Below, one piece after another: positions 33,260-43,201 of a stretch of 64,000 bases of DNA. The position numbers and the translations under genes were made by a program. Within the stretch, counting starts at the first letter, position 1, and every line of letters begins with the position of its first letter. Under the pieces are notes generated by a model. The model did not search any database and was not told the DNA's origin. It saw only the letters and a program-made list of their open reading frames with translations. Location of the stretch: contig NC_050096.1 of the NCBI RefSeq assembly GCF_902167145.1, forward strand, positions 78,240,683-78,304,682, read 5' to 3'. Origin of the DNA: Zea mays (lineage: Eukaryota; Streptophyta; Magnoliopsida; Poales; Poaceae).

Positions 33260-36039
33260 TGTAACGCCCCGAATTTTTGCAGTTGAATTTTTTCTTTTCT
33301 TTACTCGCCAAATTCGGGCGTTACCTTTTCTTTTTCTTTTTGCCCTCGCTAGACCTTGACTTTTTCCAAAGCTAGCGGGATTCGGTTTGGAATTCCCGTG
33401 TAAAGAAAAACTCTAAAAAAAATAGTTTATGTTGTTTGATGCACCATGCCGAGCTATGCATTCTTTGATTGTTTGAAAGTGCAAATGCATTCATCTAGGA
33501 AGATCGGATTTCGAAAACAGGGAAATAATCTTTTCTTTTTCTTTCTCTTTCTTTCTCTCTCCCTCTTCCCCTTTCCCTCTCTCCCGCGCCATGGGCTCCT
33601 TGGCCGGCCCAGCCGCCCCTTGGCCGGCCCAAGCCCCCTGCGCGCCCCCCCTCTTGGGCCTTGGCAGGCCCAGCCGCCCCCCCCACCTCCCCTTTTTTTC
33701 CCAATTCCCTCTCCCTCTCTCTCTCCCTCTCATTTTCCCTCTCTCTCCCTAAGCCGCCGCCCCTACCCCTCTGCCCTAAGCGCCGCCGCCCCCTGCTCGG
33801 CCGCCGCCCTCGCCGTCGGCCGCCCATCGCCGGTGAGCCCCCCCCCCCCTTCCATCTCCTCCCTCCCTCTCCCCTCTCCCCTCCTCCCTCCCCTTGGCAG
33901 CCCAGCCGCCCGGCCACCCCTGGCCGCGCCCCTGGCCACCCCCAGCCCAGCCGCCGGCCGCGCCCTGGCCCCAGCCGCGCCTGGCCAGCCTCGGCCGCGC
34001 CCTGGCCGGCCCCGGCCGCGCCCAGCCGCGCCCCCGGCCGCGCCCAGCCGCGCCCCCGGCCCGCCCTGGTCGCGCCCTCGGCCGCCCCTGGCCCCTGGCC
34101 GCCCGCCAGCCGCCCCCTGCCCGCTGGTTCGGCCGCGCCCCTGGCCGGCCCAGCCGCTCGCCCAGCCGGCCGGTTCAACCGCCCTAGGGCCGGTTCAACC
34201 GCCCCCCCCCTATTTTTTTTATTATTATTATTTTATTTTATTTACTTTCTGTGATCATAATTACCTTATTTTGGGTAGACTAATCATGGTTCATGCTATG
34301 GAAATGAGAAGTTTAATTTAGAATTTCGTTGCGCTAGTTGATTCATTTAGTTAATTGTTTATCCCGTGCAATGTTAATCAACTTAAAATGATTAGGTTCC
34401 CACTAGTGCATATAACAGAATTCTTTTGTTAGGAACCTATTGAAACTAGAGTGCATAATTTAACTAATCATTAGTGCATAAACTTTAACCCCCCCCCTGC
34501 GAGACCCTTTTCCCGTTTCTTTCTAACCATAACAAATGCAATGTCAAATGTCATACTTGATGCATATTCGCTTTATTTGTTCCCTTGTATGGTGTACTGT
34601 TCTTTTGTATTAAATATGTGGATGGATGTATGTATGTTTGCGCTCGCATAGAGAACGATCCGGTCGAAGAGCCCGAGGAATTCGCAGGAGAAGCCCCTGA
34701 GCAGCAGTCGGTTGGTGGAGGCAAGTGTCCTTTGACCTATCTCTGTCCTAATCATTCTTTAATTCACCTCCCGCATCACACATTTATACCTAAGGATTGA
34801 CTAGCTTTTTGTTATCCATGTCCTTGTTTACCTATTTGGGTCGGATTATTACTGCTTAGTTTGATGCTATTGCTCAACTTTAATCAATGAACATGATGTG
34901 GTTATCTATGATACGCTGTTTTCCCGTTCTTATTTATGATTATACTTGTGGCATTTAAGGGGACTCGAGCGGTTTCTCGAGTGCCTCTCCGTAAGGACCT
35001 GTTCAATGGATGACCGCCCGGGAAAACAGTGCAACCATGAGGGTGGAATGGGGTGCCCTTAGCTGAATAATTAGAGGATCCGGGGTGTAGTTCGCTTCGC
35101 CGTCGTGCCGTCAATGGGGCTCGGTGTATGCGGCTCGCTCTGCCAAGGTTGATTTGTCCCTTGGGGAGGAGTGCGGTACATTTAGGAAACCTAACGGGTG
35201 GCTACAGCCCCGGGGAATCTTTGTAAAGGCTTCGTAGTGAATCCTTGGCCATTCACCTCGGGAGTGAATAAGGGTCTTGCAAGCCCGGGCCAGAGAGGGA
35301 ATCACGGCTTGTGGGTAAAGTGCACAACCTCTGCAGAGTGTTATGAAACTGATATATCAGCCGTGCTCGCGGTTATGAGCGGCCAAGGGAGCTCCAGAGA
35401 TTAGTGATACTTGATCAGAGATACTTTGGTACAGGTGACAATGAGATTGATGGTTCTGATTACGATTATGGTATTGGTAAGTGGTATTCTATCCGTTTGG
35501 AAAGGATACATTGGGCTAATAACTTGGGTTAATGTTAAAACCTGGCTTTCTACTAGTAAGTAATAACCTGACCAACTAAAAGCAACTGCTTGACTTATCC
35601 CCACATAAAGCTAGTCCACTACAGCCAAACAGGATACTTGCTGAGTATGTTGATGTGTACTCACCCTTGCTCTACACACCAAACCCCCCCCCCCAGGTTG
35701 TCAGCATTGCAACCACTGCTCAGGCGAAGATGAAGCTGTGGAAGGAGACTTCCAGGAGTTCCAAGACTACGACGAGTTCTAGGTGTGGGTTAGCGGCAAC
35801 CCCCCAGTCGGCTGCCTGTGAAGGCCGCAGTTATCTACGTTTCTTTTCCGCACTTTGATTTATTGTAAGACCTATATGGACGTCTCAGACGTATGATGTA
35901 ATCGACTATTTCCCTTATTAATACTATTTTGAGCACTATGTGATGATGTCCATATTATGTAACTGCTGTGTACGTGAATAACTGATCCTGGCACGTACAT
36001 GGTTCGCATTCGGTTTGCCTTCTAAAACCGGGTGTGATA
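33260..36039 (+). repeat. 3' LTR of Tekay-like element
   Basis: 2,780 bp. It is longer than the 5' copy mainly through an extra GCGCCCAGCCGCG-type repeat near 34,040 and homopolymer changes. It ends GTGTGATA against GTGTGACA in the 5' LTR. Confidence 0.92.
34585..35782 (+). other. Same three-exon acidic Cys/His ORF in the 3' LTR
   Basis: Equivalent exons end or lie at 34,720; 35,435-35,476; and 35,697-35,782. All splice-like dinucleotides and phases match the 5' LTR copy. The only change I see near a junction is T to A a few bases beyond the second donor, outside the core site. Confidence 0.45.
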
Positions 36040-36044
36040 ATAAC

Positions 36045-36670
36045 CACAATCGACTAAATACTAACCACCTAATACTACCCACTAACTACTAAATAACTAA
36101 GTATAAATTTTGACAGCACCTCCCCTGCACGGGGAGGATACTAAAACCTGCATATTCAACTCACATTCATCACATCCGATCAAATTCACTTTTATCACAT
36201 TCATATTCACGATATTCATATCTACCAAAAATGCTAACAAAACTAACAAACAACTAATTATAGCAACAAAACTAACATACCTAACAAAAATGCTAACGAC
36301 GGTGCTCGCGACGGTGCGGCGAGGCGTGTGCGGCGGGCGTGGCGGGCACGGCCGTGGGGAGGGGGCCCGACGCGGCGAGTGGCCGCCGCGGCGAGCAGGC
36401 GGGCGGGCGCCTGAGTGGGGCGGGGGGCCGCGGCGTGCCGGCGTGGGGAGGGGCAGCCGGCGCGGCGGCGGGAGGACCCGGCGCGGCGAGTGGGGAGGGC
36501 CCAGCGCGGCGAGCGGCGTGCCGGCGTGACGGGGCGGCGGCGGGAGACGGCGCGGCGGCGGGCAGAGGGCGTGGCGGCGGGAGACGGCGCGACGGCGGGG
36601 AAAAAAGAGAAAGAAGAGAGCGTGAGAGAAGAGAAAGGAGAAAGAAGAACGGCCGGTTGTTTATTTCCTG
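36045..36670 (-). other. CACTA 5' leader segment with GC-rich block
   Basis: CACTA DNA right of the Tekay-like insertion. An AT-rich part (36,045-36,295) includes a short hairpin, CCTCCCCTGCACGGGGAGG, at about 36,120. A strongly CpG-rich block follows (about 36,297-36,600), plausibly promoter or first-exon DNA of the transposase genes. Long frames in the GC block are Arg/Gly-rich on both strands and look like composition artefacts. Confidence 0.55.
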
Positions 36671-36819
36671 ACTTTGCCGAGTGCCCGCGATCTGGCACTC
36701 GACAAAGATTTTTTAAAAATATTAAAATATTCTTTGCCGAGTGTCAGATCGCTGGCACTCGGCAAAGTGTTCTTTGCTGAGTGCTAGCTGGATGACACTC
36801 GGCAAAGAATCTTTTACAA

Positions 36820-37830
36820 ACCTTTGCCGAGTGTCATTTGTGGACACTCGGCAAAACACTTTTTAATTTTTTTATTTTCCCTACCAAATTTTTTGTGGTA
36901 TGTTCCTACACTATATAGACCTACATGTACCATTTTGAGATAATTAGAACAGTGTTTTCTATAGCTAATACATTTAGTTTTTTTATTTGAATTTCTTCGA
37001 AAAGCTCACATTTGAACTGCAGGTCTCTCGAAACTTGGAAAACTATGCATGCAAAAATAATATCAATTCTATTTAGCACAAGTTACGACCGATTTCAGGA
37101 TCGGACCGGAAACTTCGAGCACCATGCTAACTCAACATGGCCGTGAACTTGCCACACAGCTGTTTAAAAAATTTATAAAACGCAAACAAACTTAGAAAAT
37201 CATGAAACTTGTCCACATGTCATAATATCATATGTAGAGTATGTGATAAAAAATTTAGAATGTTTGGAGAAAGTTGTGAGACATTATGTGTAGAAACCTA
37301 AGAGAACCACACATGAAATCATAGAGTTTCAATGTGGATCTCTTAGGTTTGTACACATAGTGCGTTACAGCTTTCTCGAAACTTTTTCAAATTTTTATCA
37401 CAGCCTCTACATATGATATCATGACACGTGGACAGGTTTCATGATTTTCTGACTTTGTTTCTGTTTTATACAATTTTTTAAACACCTAGATGGAAAGTTT
37501 ACGGTCATGTTGAGTGAGCATGTTGCTCGAAGTTTCCGGTCCGCTCCTGAAATCGGTCGTAACTTGTGCTAAGTAGTATGGATATCATTTTTTCATGCAC
37601 GGTTTTCCAAGTTTCGAGTGACCTGCAGTTCAAATCTGAATTTTCCGAAGAAATTCAAATAAACAAACTAAATGTACTAGCTATAGAAAACACTGTTATA
37701 ATCGTCCCAAAATGGTACATGTAGGTCTACATAGTGTAGGAACATGCCACAAAAAGTTTGGTGACCAAAATAAAAAAAATAAAAATATGCTTTGCCGAGT
37801 GTCTACATAGGACACTCGGCAAAGACTCTA
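36820..37830. repeat. Long inverted repeat, about 480-bp arms, inside CACTA end
   Basis: 36,820-37,320 and 37,830-37,325 are reverse complements with roughly 85-90% identity by eye, centred near 37,322. Matching anchors are ATGTTCCTACACTAT (36,901) with ATAGTGTAGGAACAT (37,731), and CAAGTTACGACCGATTTCAG (37,079) with its complement near 37,550. The outer edges extend into the TTTGCCGAGTG arrays. A transcript would fold into a near-1-kb hairpin. Confidence 0.88.
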
Positions 37831-38096
37831 TGCATGTGCCGAGTGCCAGATATTTGACACTCGGCAAAGACTGACGGCCGTCAGTTGTAGACGGCCGCTA
37901 ACGGCCCTTTGCCGAGAGCCATATTTGCCGAGTGCTTGACGCTCGGCAAAACAGTCTTTGCCGAGTGCTTGGCTGTGCCGAGTGCCCTGCACTCGGTAAA
38001 CAAGATCTTTACCGAGCGCAGGACTCTGCCGAGTGCGGCCCTCGGCAAAGTCGACTTTGCCGAGTGCCCGATAAAAAACACTCGGCAAAGCCTCCA

Positions 38097-38127
38097 GCAC
38101 TCGGCAAAGAGCCGAATTCCGGTAGTG
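38097..38127 (-). repeat. Terminal inverted repeat of the large CACTA element
   Basis: Minus strand CACTACCGGAATTCGGCTCT then TTTGCCGAGTG. Its first 12 bases match both ends of the small CACTA element at 39,808-41,063. Confidence 0.9.
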
Positions 38128-39300
38128 ATGCATTGACAATTTGACTTAGAACAAAGTTAATTTGACTTATGCAATTCTTCTTTGTCATTAGTGTTTGTTT
38201 GTTTGATTGTTTTTTTTTTCCTTTTTTTTTTTGAAACAAGCTAGGGGAGACAAGGTGCCCCCAAGGGCGGAGCTGAGATAGGGGCAACGATGGAGCAGGA
38301 GTTAGGTTGATGTCGGCACATAGATCTAATGGTCGACGAGGATGATGGAGTGGTCTGGCTGCAGTACGAGCGCTGAGTGGAGCAGGCGACAAGGGCGGGG
38401 AGCAAGGTCGGACTTAGACGATGATGCCCTTTCATCTTTCTAGACAGTACAAATCATATATATGCTACTGTTACCGGCCAAGAGTAGTGTAGCAATCATG
38501 CATCTATATCACCATGAAGGTATAAGTAAGCTTTCGAGGTTCTACCCTCTCGCACTAGGTACAGGTATAGCAGCAACAGCAACGCGATGTATCGCTGGCT
38601 GGTGGCCAGCAGAGGTGGGCTAGACTAGAGCTGCTTGGATGGACCACGACGACGACGACGACGATATACCTGGCCGGCCGGGATGCATGGGATGGGAGGA
38701 GCCCAGAGCATAGTAACAGGAGGTAGTGGGAGCCCCTTTTTAGGTTTACTAGAGAGAGATGAGAGAGAGACGTTGCGTTGGGCATGCAGGGAAGGCATGG
38801 AGATGGTGCGTGCATGGCAACTTGGCCGGCCCCCTTTTTCACAGTAGTACCCGGCCACGAGAATCAAGATGCACTTTGCCCGGCCAGGATCTCTTTTAGG
38901 GCATGGGCATGGGCTTATTGTTTGCTGCTGCTGGCCTGCCTGCCTCGGGGTCCATCGTCCACCACGCACCACCCCTCTTTGTGCATTGGCACTGTTTGTT
39001 TTTTTCCTTTCTGTAGTGTGTGTGAGTGAGTGTATGACGACCCACACGCCATGCATCCGTGCCTTGCTTGTTTGCTTTTGCAGTGATATATGCATGCATG
39101 GTGTGTGCCGGTGCAGTAGTGGTAGTCTGTCTTTTGCTAGTAGACCAAATTAAAGAATCAATGCAAGTACGTGATGCAAGTATATATGACGACCCACACA
39201 CCACACTGTTTGTTAATCTTTTGAGAGAGCTTATATTCAGAGAGCAGTCTGACATCATACGCTATATATAAAGCTCATGCATCAAGAACTGGATCACTAG
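38128..39300. other. TE-poor island, no gene recognised
   Basis: Low-repeat sequence with a poly-T tract (about 38,210-38,232), a CGA trinucleotide run (38,646-38,663) and many GCATG-type palindromes. A TATATATAAAG near 39,262 could be a TATA box but nothing coding follows. Short frames on both strands show no recognisable domain. Confidence 0.5.
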
Positions 39301-39428
39301 GGGCCTGTTTGGTTCGTGGCTAACTGCGCCACACTTTGCCTAAGGTTAGTCGTTCGAATTGAAAAACTAACCTTAGGCTGAAAAGTTAGGCAGAGTGTAA
39401 CAAGTTAGGTAGCGAACCAAACATGTCC
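39301..39428. mobile_element. MITE, 128 bp, with GGGCCTGTTTGGTTC ends
   Basis: Left end GGGCCTGTTTGGTTCG and right end CGAACCAAACATGTCC are imperfect inverted repeats. TAG flanks both sides (39,298-39,300 and 39,429-39,431). The interior is a near-palindrome (CTAACCTTAGGC). Ends of this type are common on grass MITEs; superfamily is not certain, with PIF/Harbinger favoured by the 3-bp duplication. Confidence 0.75.
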
Positions 39429-39431
39429 TAG

Positions 39432-39804
39432 CTTTTTCAGTGGAAATGTGGAATTTTCAATTCTAGTAATATATGGGGACCGGAAAAGGATCAATGCAAG
39501 TACGTACGTGATGCCCATTTAATAATAAATTAATGTCCCTTGGACTTGGAGCAGCGGTGCGCATCCATGCCATGTCAAACGGAGCAGGCTTCCCGGTGAG
39601 AGCGAAGGGGCTGGCAGCGCTCAGCAGAGGGGAAGGGAACAGCAGCCCGGCAGCGCTCAGCAGCAAGTTAACGTTGGGTTTTAATACAAAAACACTGCTA
39701 TGCTTCTTGTTCAAACAAAAGAAAGAAATAATGCTCACGGGACGGGAGCAACGAAATCAAACTCAGAAACTTAGAAAAATAAAAGAAGAAAATGAGGAGA
39801 ACGC
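39432..39804. other. Unassigned interval between MITE and small CACTA
   Basis: Contains a repeated GGCAGCGCTCAGCAG motif (39,611 and 39,648). A minus-strand 91-codon frame (39,463-39,738) has no recognisable domain and I do not call it a gene. Confidence 0.4.
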
Positions 39805-39807
39805 AAT

Positions 39808-41063
39808 CACTACCGGAATACGTGGCTTTGCCGAGTGCTTTTTGTCGGGCACTCGGCAAAGAAGGCTTTGCCGAATGCCGCACTCGGCAAAGTCATGCTC
39901 TCGGTAAAGATCGCGTTTGTCGAGAGCAGGACTCTCGGCACAGAAATACACTCGGCAAAGACATCTCGGCGAATGCGGCGCTCGGCAAAGGGCCGTCAGT
40001 AGCCGTCTATAGCTGACAGCCGTTAGTTTTTGCTGAGCGCCAACATTTGGCACTCACCAAAGATGTTTCTTTGTCGAGTGTCAAACGACTGATACTCAGC
40101 AGATCATTCTTTGCCGAGTATCATTTATGGACACTCGACAAAGTATTTCTTTTATTTTTTATATCGCCAACCAAACTTTTTATGTTATGTTCCTACACTA
40201 TGTAGACCTACAAGTACCATTTTGGGACAATTATAAAAGTGTTTTTTATAACTATTAGATTTAGTTTGTTTATTTGAATTTCTTCGGAAAATTTAAATTT
40301 GAACTGCAAGTCACTTGAAACTTCGAAAACCGTGCATGCAAAAATGATATACATGCTATTTAGCTCAAGTTACGGCCGATTTTAGGAGCGGACCAGAAAC
40401 CTCGAGCACCATGCTCACTAAACATGGTCGTGAACTTGCCATCCAGTTGTTTAAAAATTGTATAAAACACAAAAAAGTCGGAAAATCATGAAACTTGTCC
40501 ACATGTCATGATATCATATGTAGAGGCTGTGATAAAAATTTGAGAATGTTTCGAGAAAGTTGTGAGATAGTATGTGTAGAAACCTAAGAGAACTACACAT
40601 GAAATCATTGTTTCATGTGTAGTTCTCTCTTAGGTTTTTACACATACTGTCTCACAACTTTCTCGAAACATTCTCAAACCTGACAAGGGGACTCGCTGAC
40701 AGATTCTTTGCCGAGTGCTGGCAGGCAGACACTCGGTAAAGAGTAACTTCTGTGCCGAGTGTATTAGGAGATACTCGGCAAAGATAACTTCTTTGCCGAG
40801 TGTCCCCTAGAACACTCCGCAAAACGCCGTCTCTGTCACCCCGGCGCCATGACGGTGGCTTTTCTTTGCCGAGTACTGTCTGGCACTCGACAAAGTCTGT
40901 GCCGAGTGCCCGAGAAAAAGTACTCGGCAAAAAAGCATTTGCTGATGTACTGTTCGCCGAGCCCTTTTTGCCGAGTGCGACACTCGGCAAAGACGTTGCC
41001 GAGTATTTTTCGGGCTTTGCCGAGTGCTTCAGACACTCGGCAAAGTAGCCGATTCCGGTAGTG
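39808..41063. mobile_element. Non-autonomous CACTA element, 1,256 bp, complete
   Basis: Ends CACTACCGGAATACG and CGATTCCGGTAGTG, with 3-bp duplication AAT on both sides (39,805-39,807; 41,064-41,066). Both ends carry TTTGCCGAGTG arrays. The interior (about 40,150-40,680) matches one arm of the long inverted repeat of the large CACTA element plus roughly 75 bp of the other arm, with a short hairpin at about 40,590-40,650. No transposase is encoded. The same terminal and subterminal motifs imply mobilisation by that family's proteins. Confidence 0.93.
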
Positions 41064-41066
41064 AAT

Positions 41067-41880
41067 AAAATGGTAACTTTATTACTGCAGATTTATTCCA
41101 ACCAAACAATTAATGGAAAAATTAAGAAACACGGTATTCTATATCACATCATTATCACGAGGAAACTTATCCCATTTTGCCCAGGGGGACGATGAAAAAA
41201 CAAAGGGACAAATCCATTATCTCTACAGACAAAATATATACTTGAAATATTAAACATGTCAAATCATGCAAAAGTTACAGGTACCGTACGTACAAAGCAA
41301 CTTAGCACAAAACTGCAGCTCTCCAATAAAGATTCCTCGATAGCATAGCTGCATAAGTAGATTAGCGCGAAGCATGCATGGATGGTTCTCAAACACGTAA
41401 GCTAGAATTGAATCTGCGCCCATACTGGATTTACGGCTCCAAAAGTCCAATAGTACACAAGTTTTATTTATTACGGGAAATGGACACAATTAAAATTTCA
41501 ATCTTCGCTAGCTACCCTTTGCTCATTCGTGTCCAGTGCTAGTTGCAATGAGATGAAAAAAAACACATGTAACATTAGTGGAATTAGTAACTTAGCAATA
41601 ATGAGATGAACAGAGAAAAAAACCAAACAATGAAGGACAACTGAAGACCCAAATGCCTGAATGAATGACAGCGTATGTGGAATATTTCCGAGAAGTTTCT
41701 ACACATTTTTGTGGATATATATAGTTGAATATATGTCCAAGAGACAATAATGATCCATGAGGATGCTAATAGGTCTTTAGAGTAAAAGCTCATTAACAAC
41801 GGTCTATATATACGAAGAGATGACAAACTTGAGAGATCATCACAGTCGAATTGTCACTGCCTCTCTCTAGATGACGATAT
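41067..41880. other. Unassigned interval
   Basis: AT-rich DNA, no recognisable TE ends or domains. Short minus-strand frames (41,259-41,489 and 41,584-41,826) lack any family signature. Confidence 0.4.
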
Positions 41881-42174
41881 CATTTCTCTCGATGTGCGCT
41901 CGGTGCTAGCACACCGGTGTCATAACGTTTCATCCACAGATGTGTGGATACTGATGTCACGGCATCACAGTGTTTGAGTGCACTAACTATAAAGCACCAA
42001 ATGTCTTCTTTCGGCCTTGTAATTGACCTACGAAAGGAGATCAATTTTTTTTAGGTACTCAAGCTTGCTTGGGTCCTCCAAGTTTAGTTACTAAGCTTTT
42101 GGGCCTCCAAATGGCTTCTTCTATAAGCCCATAATAGGTACATCAAAGAACTTAGCATGAACATTGTTACCACA
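41881..42174 (-). pseudogene. Decayed copia relic: gag C-terminus and start of protease, left of Tat insertion
   Basis: Minus-strand translation gives NNVHAKFFDVPIMG followed by a decayed PKxLVTNLxGP-type end. Downstream is a degenerate GRRHLVLYSxCTQ, resembling the protease RHWVLDSGCTQ motif of Sirevirus-like pol, with several stops. The relic continues right of the Tat element at 54,063; joining across the CCACA duplication restores local frame. Confidence 0.6.
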
Positions 42175-43144
42175 TGTCGGTACCCTGAATCAAGGGTATC
42201 CCTTACTACAGTATGAAGGCACGGTGCCCGTGCGGCAATCTCTAGCTGCGCGGTAAACAGCACCCGACCACACCGCGTGGACGGCTCCAGGGGCGCCGCC
42301 TGGCCAGAAAAGATGATATATCCCAGGATGCAATCAGTTGGACCGGACCTCCACGAGGAAGCACCGGACCCCTGTACGCACGGTTCGGGACCCCCAAGTA
42401 AGCATGCCAGGTCCCTTGGATGGGATCCTGACCCCTCCGAGTAAGGACCGGGCTACCCATAACAAGGTCCCGGAACAGGGGATACCCTGGCCTAAGCAAG
42501 GATCCGGTACTGACACGTGTACAGGCTTTATCCTGTGCGCTTGAGCTCCCCGCTCAGGCAGAGACCCGATGCTGCCACGTGGCTTGATGCCCGTGACGTA
42601 AGCCAGCAATGTGTCCAGGCCATCTTGCAGGCGGCGTGCCTGTCCAGTCCATTGCCAAACAGTACGCCCGTGCTGCAAGGTGCACTGTGGCCATCATCAC
42701 TTATGCATTGCCAGAGAAGCTTCCCCTGCACGCCAATACCACGCAGATCGCAGATGTTAGGGTGCAAGAAGATTGCTACAAGCAACTCCAAGTATTACAT
42801 CCATTATATTCCTGGGCCCACGTGTCTGGGCTCAGCACCCTTGTACGCCCCCTTGAACTATAAAAGGGGAGGCATGCAACGTTACAAGGGGACGAACACA
42901 CTCCGACGAACACACAGACTCAAGCACACTTAGACCTAGCTCAGGCTCACAAGTTCAAACAAGCTCAATACATTACACAGTGGAGTAGGGTGTTACGCTC
43001 CGGCGGCCTGAACCACTCTAAACTCTTGCGTGTTCTTGAGTTCATCGTTCATCTACCAACAGACAAAACGCTTAAGCCTCCTCCTCATCTTAGGATTAGG
43101 GCGGGTGCATTCCGCCACCCGGCCGGAGATTTCCCTCTCCGACA
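42175..43144 (+). repeat. 5' LTR of Tat-like copy 1
   Basis: 970 bp, TGTCGGTACC...CTCTCCGACA, with TATAAAAG at 42,859-42,866. It lacks about 137 bp present in the 3' LTR. Confidence 0.88.
42859..42866 (+). promoter_or_regulatory. LTR TATA box (Tat-like copy 1)
   Basis: AACTATAAAAGGGGAGGCATGC, conserved at 53,777 in the 3' LTR and as TATAAAAG on the minus strand at 59,037-59,030 in copy 2. Confidence 0.75.
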
Positions 43145-43201
43145 TTTGGCGCGCCAGGTAGGGGGCTTGGCATTAGGTTTTTGCTTGTTTTCTCACTCAG
43201 C

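Larger units (their letters stand above)
15778..36039 (+). mobile_element. Ty3/gypsy chromovirus, Tekay/Del-like, split by a Ji-like element
   Basis: LTRs 15,778-18,519 and 33,260-36,039. PBS TGGTATCAAAGC is at 18,524-18,535. Polypurine AAGGGGGATAGG precedes 33,260. Perfect target duplication ATAAC at 15,773-15,777 and 36,040-36,044. The interior encodes an extra ORF (18,780-19,793) and a gag-pol frame (20,197-21,217 joined to 29,670-33,223) ending in a chromodomain. RT-RNaseH-IN order and the chromodomain define a chromovirus; long LTRs fit Tekay/Del. It is inserted in the CACTA leader. The LTR pair shows about a dozen substitutions by eye plus length changes in C-rich tracts. The last base pair of the 3' LTR is TA rather than CA. 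Confidence 0.92.
1..38127 (-). mobile_element. CACTA (En/Spm) DNA transposon, host of the left nest
   Basis: Class II element read on the minus strand. It begins at 38,127 with CACTACCGGAATTCGGC and runs leftward out of the window. Subterminal TTTGCCGAGTG arrays (36,671-38,127) are followed by a GC-rich leader, the first TNPD coding block (14,812-15,096), the rest of TNPD (5,343-2,112) and a TNPA-like gene (2,008-1). This is the usual order of an autonomous plant CACTA element. It is interrupted by a Tekay-like element (15,778-36,039) and an Opie-like element (5,344-14,811), so only about 8.4 kb of the span is its own DNA. The left terminal repeat is not visible, so the 3-bp target duplication (ATG at 38,128-38,130 on the right) cannot be checked. 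Class assignment rests on the terminal motif plus the transposase domains. Confidence 0.9.
36671..38127. repeat. CACTA subterminal repeat region (TTTGCCGAGTG arrays)
   Basis: Dense direct and inverted copies of TTTGCCGAGTG / CACTCGGCAAA at 36,671-36,860 and 37,790-38,110, often as small hairpins with variable loops. Such subterminal repeats are the binding sites of TNPA-type proteins in En/Spm elements. Between the two clusters lies the long inverted repeat described separately. Confidence 0.9.

Noticed and set aside
36297..36671. Arg/Gly-rich frames on both strands of the GC-rich CACTA block
   Set aside because: All frames are open because of GC skew; no domain or codon bias.
39463..39738. 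91-residue minus-strand frame in the TE-poor island
   Set aside because: No recognisable domain, no start context or splice support; left as unassigned.
42338..42933. Overlapping plus-strand frames in the Tat LTR (42,338-42,933) and their copies at 53,115-53,857
   Set aside because: LTR sequence with frame-disrupting differences between the two copies.
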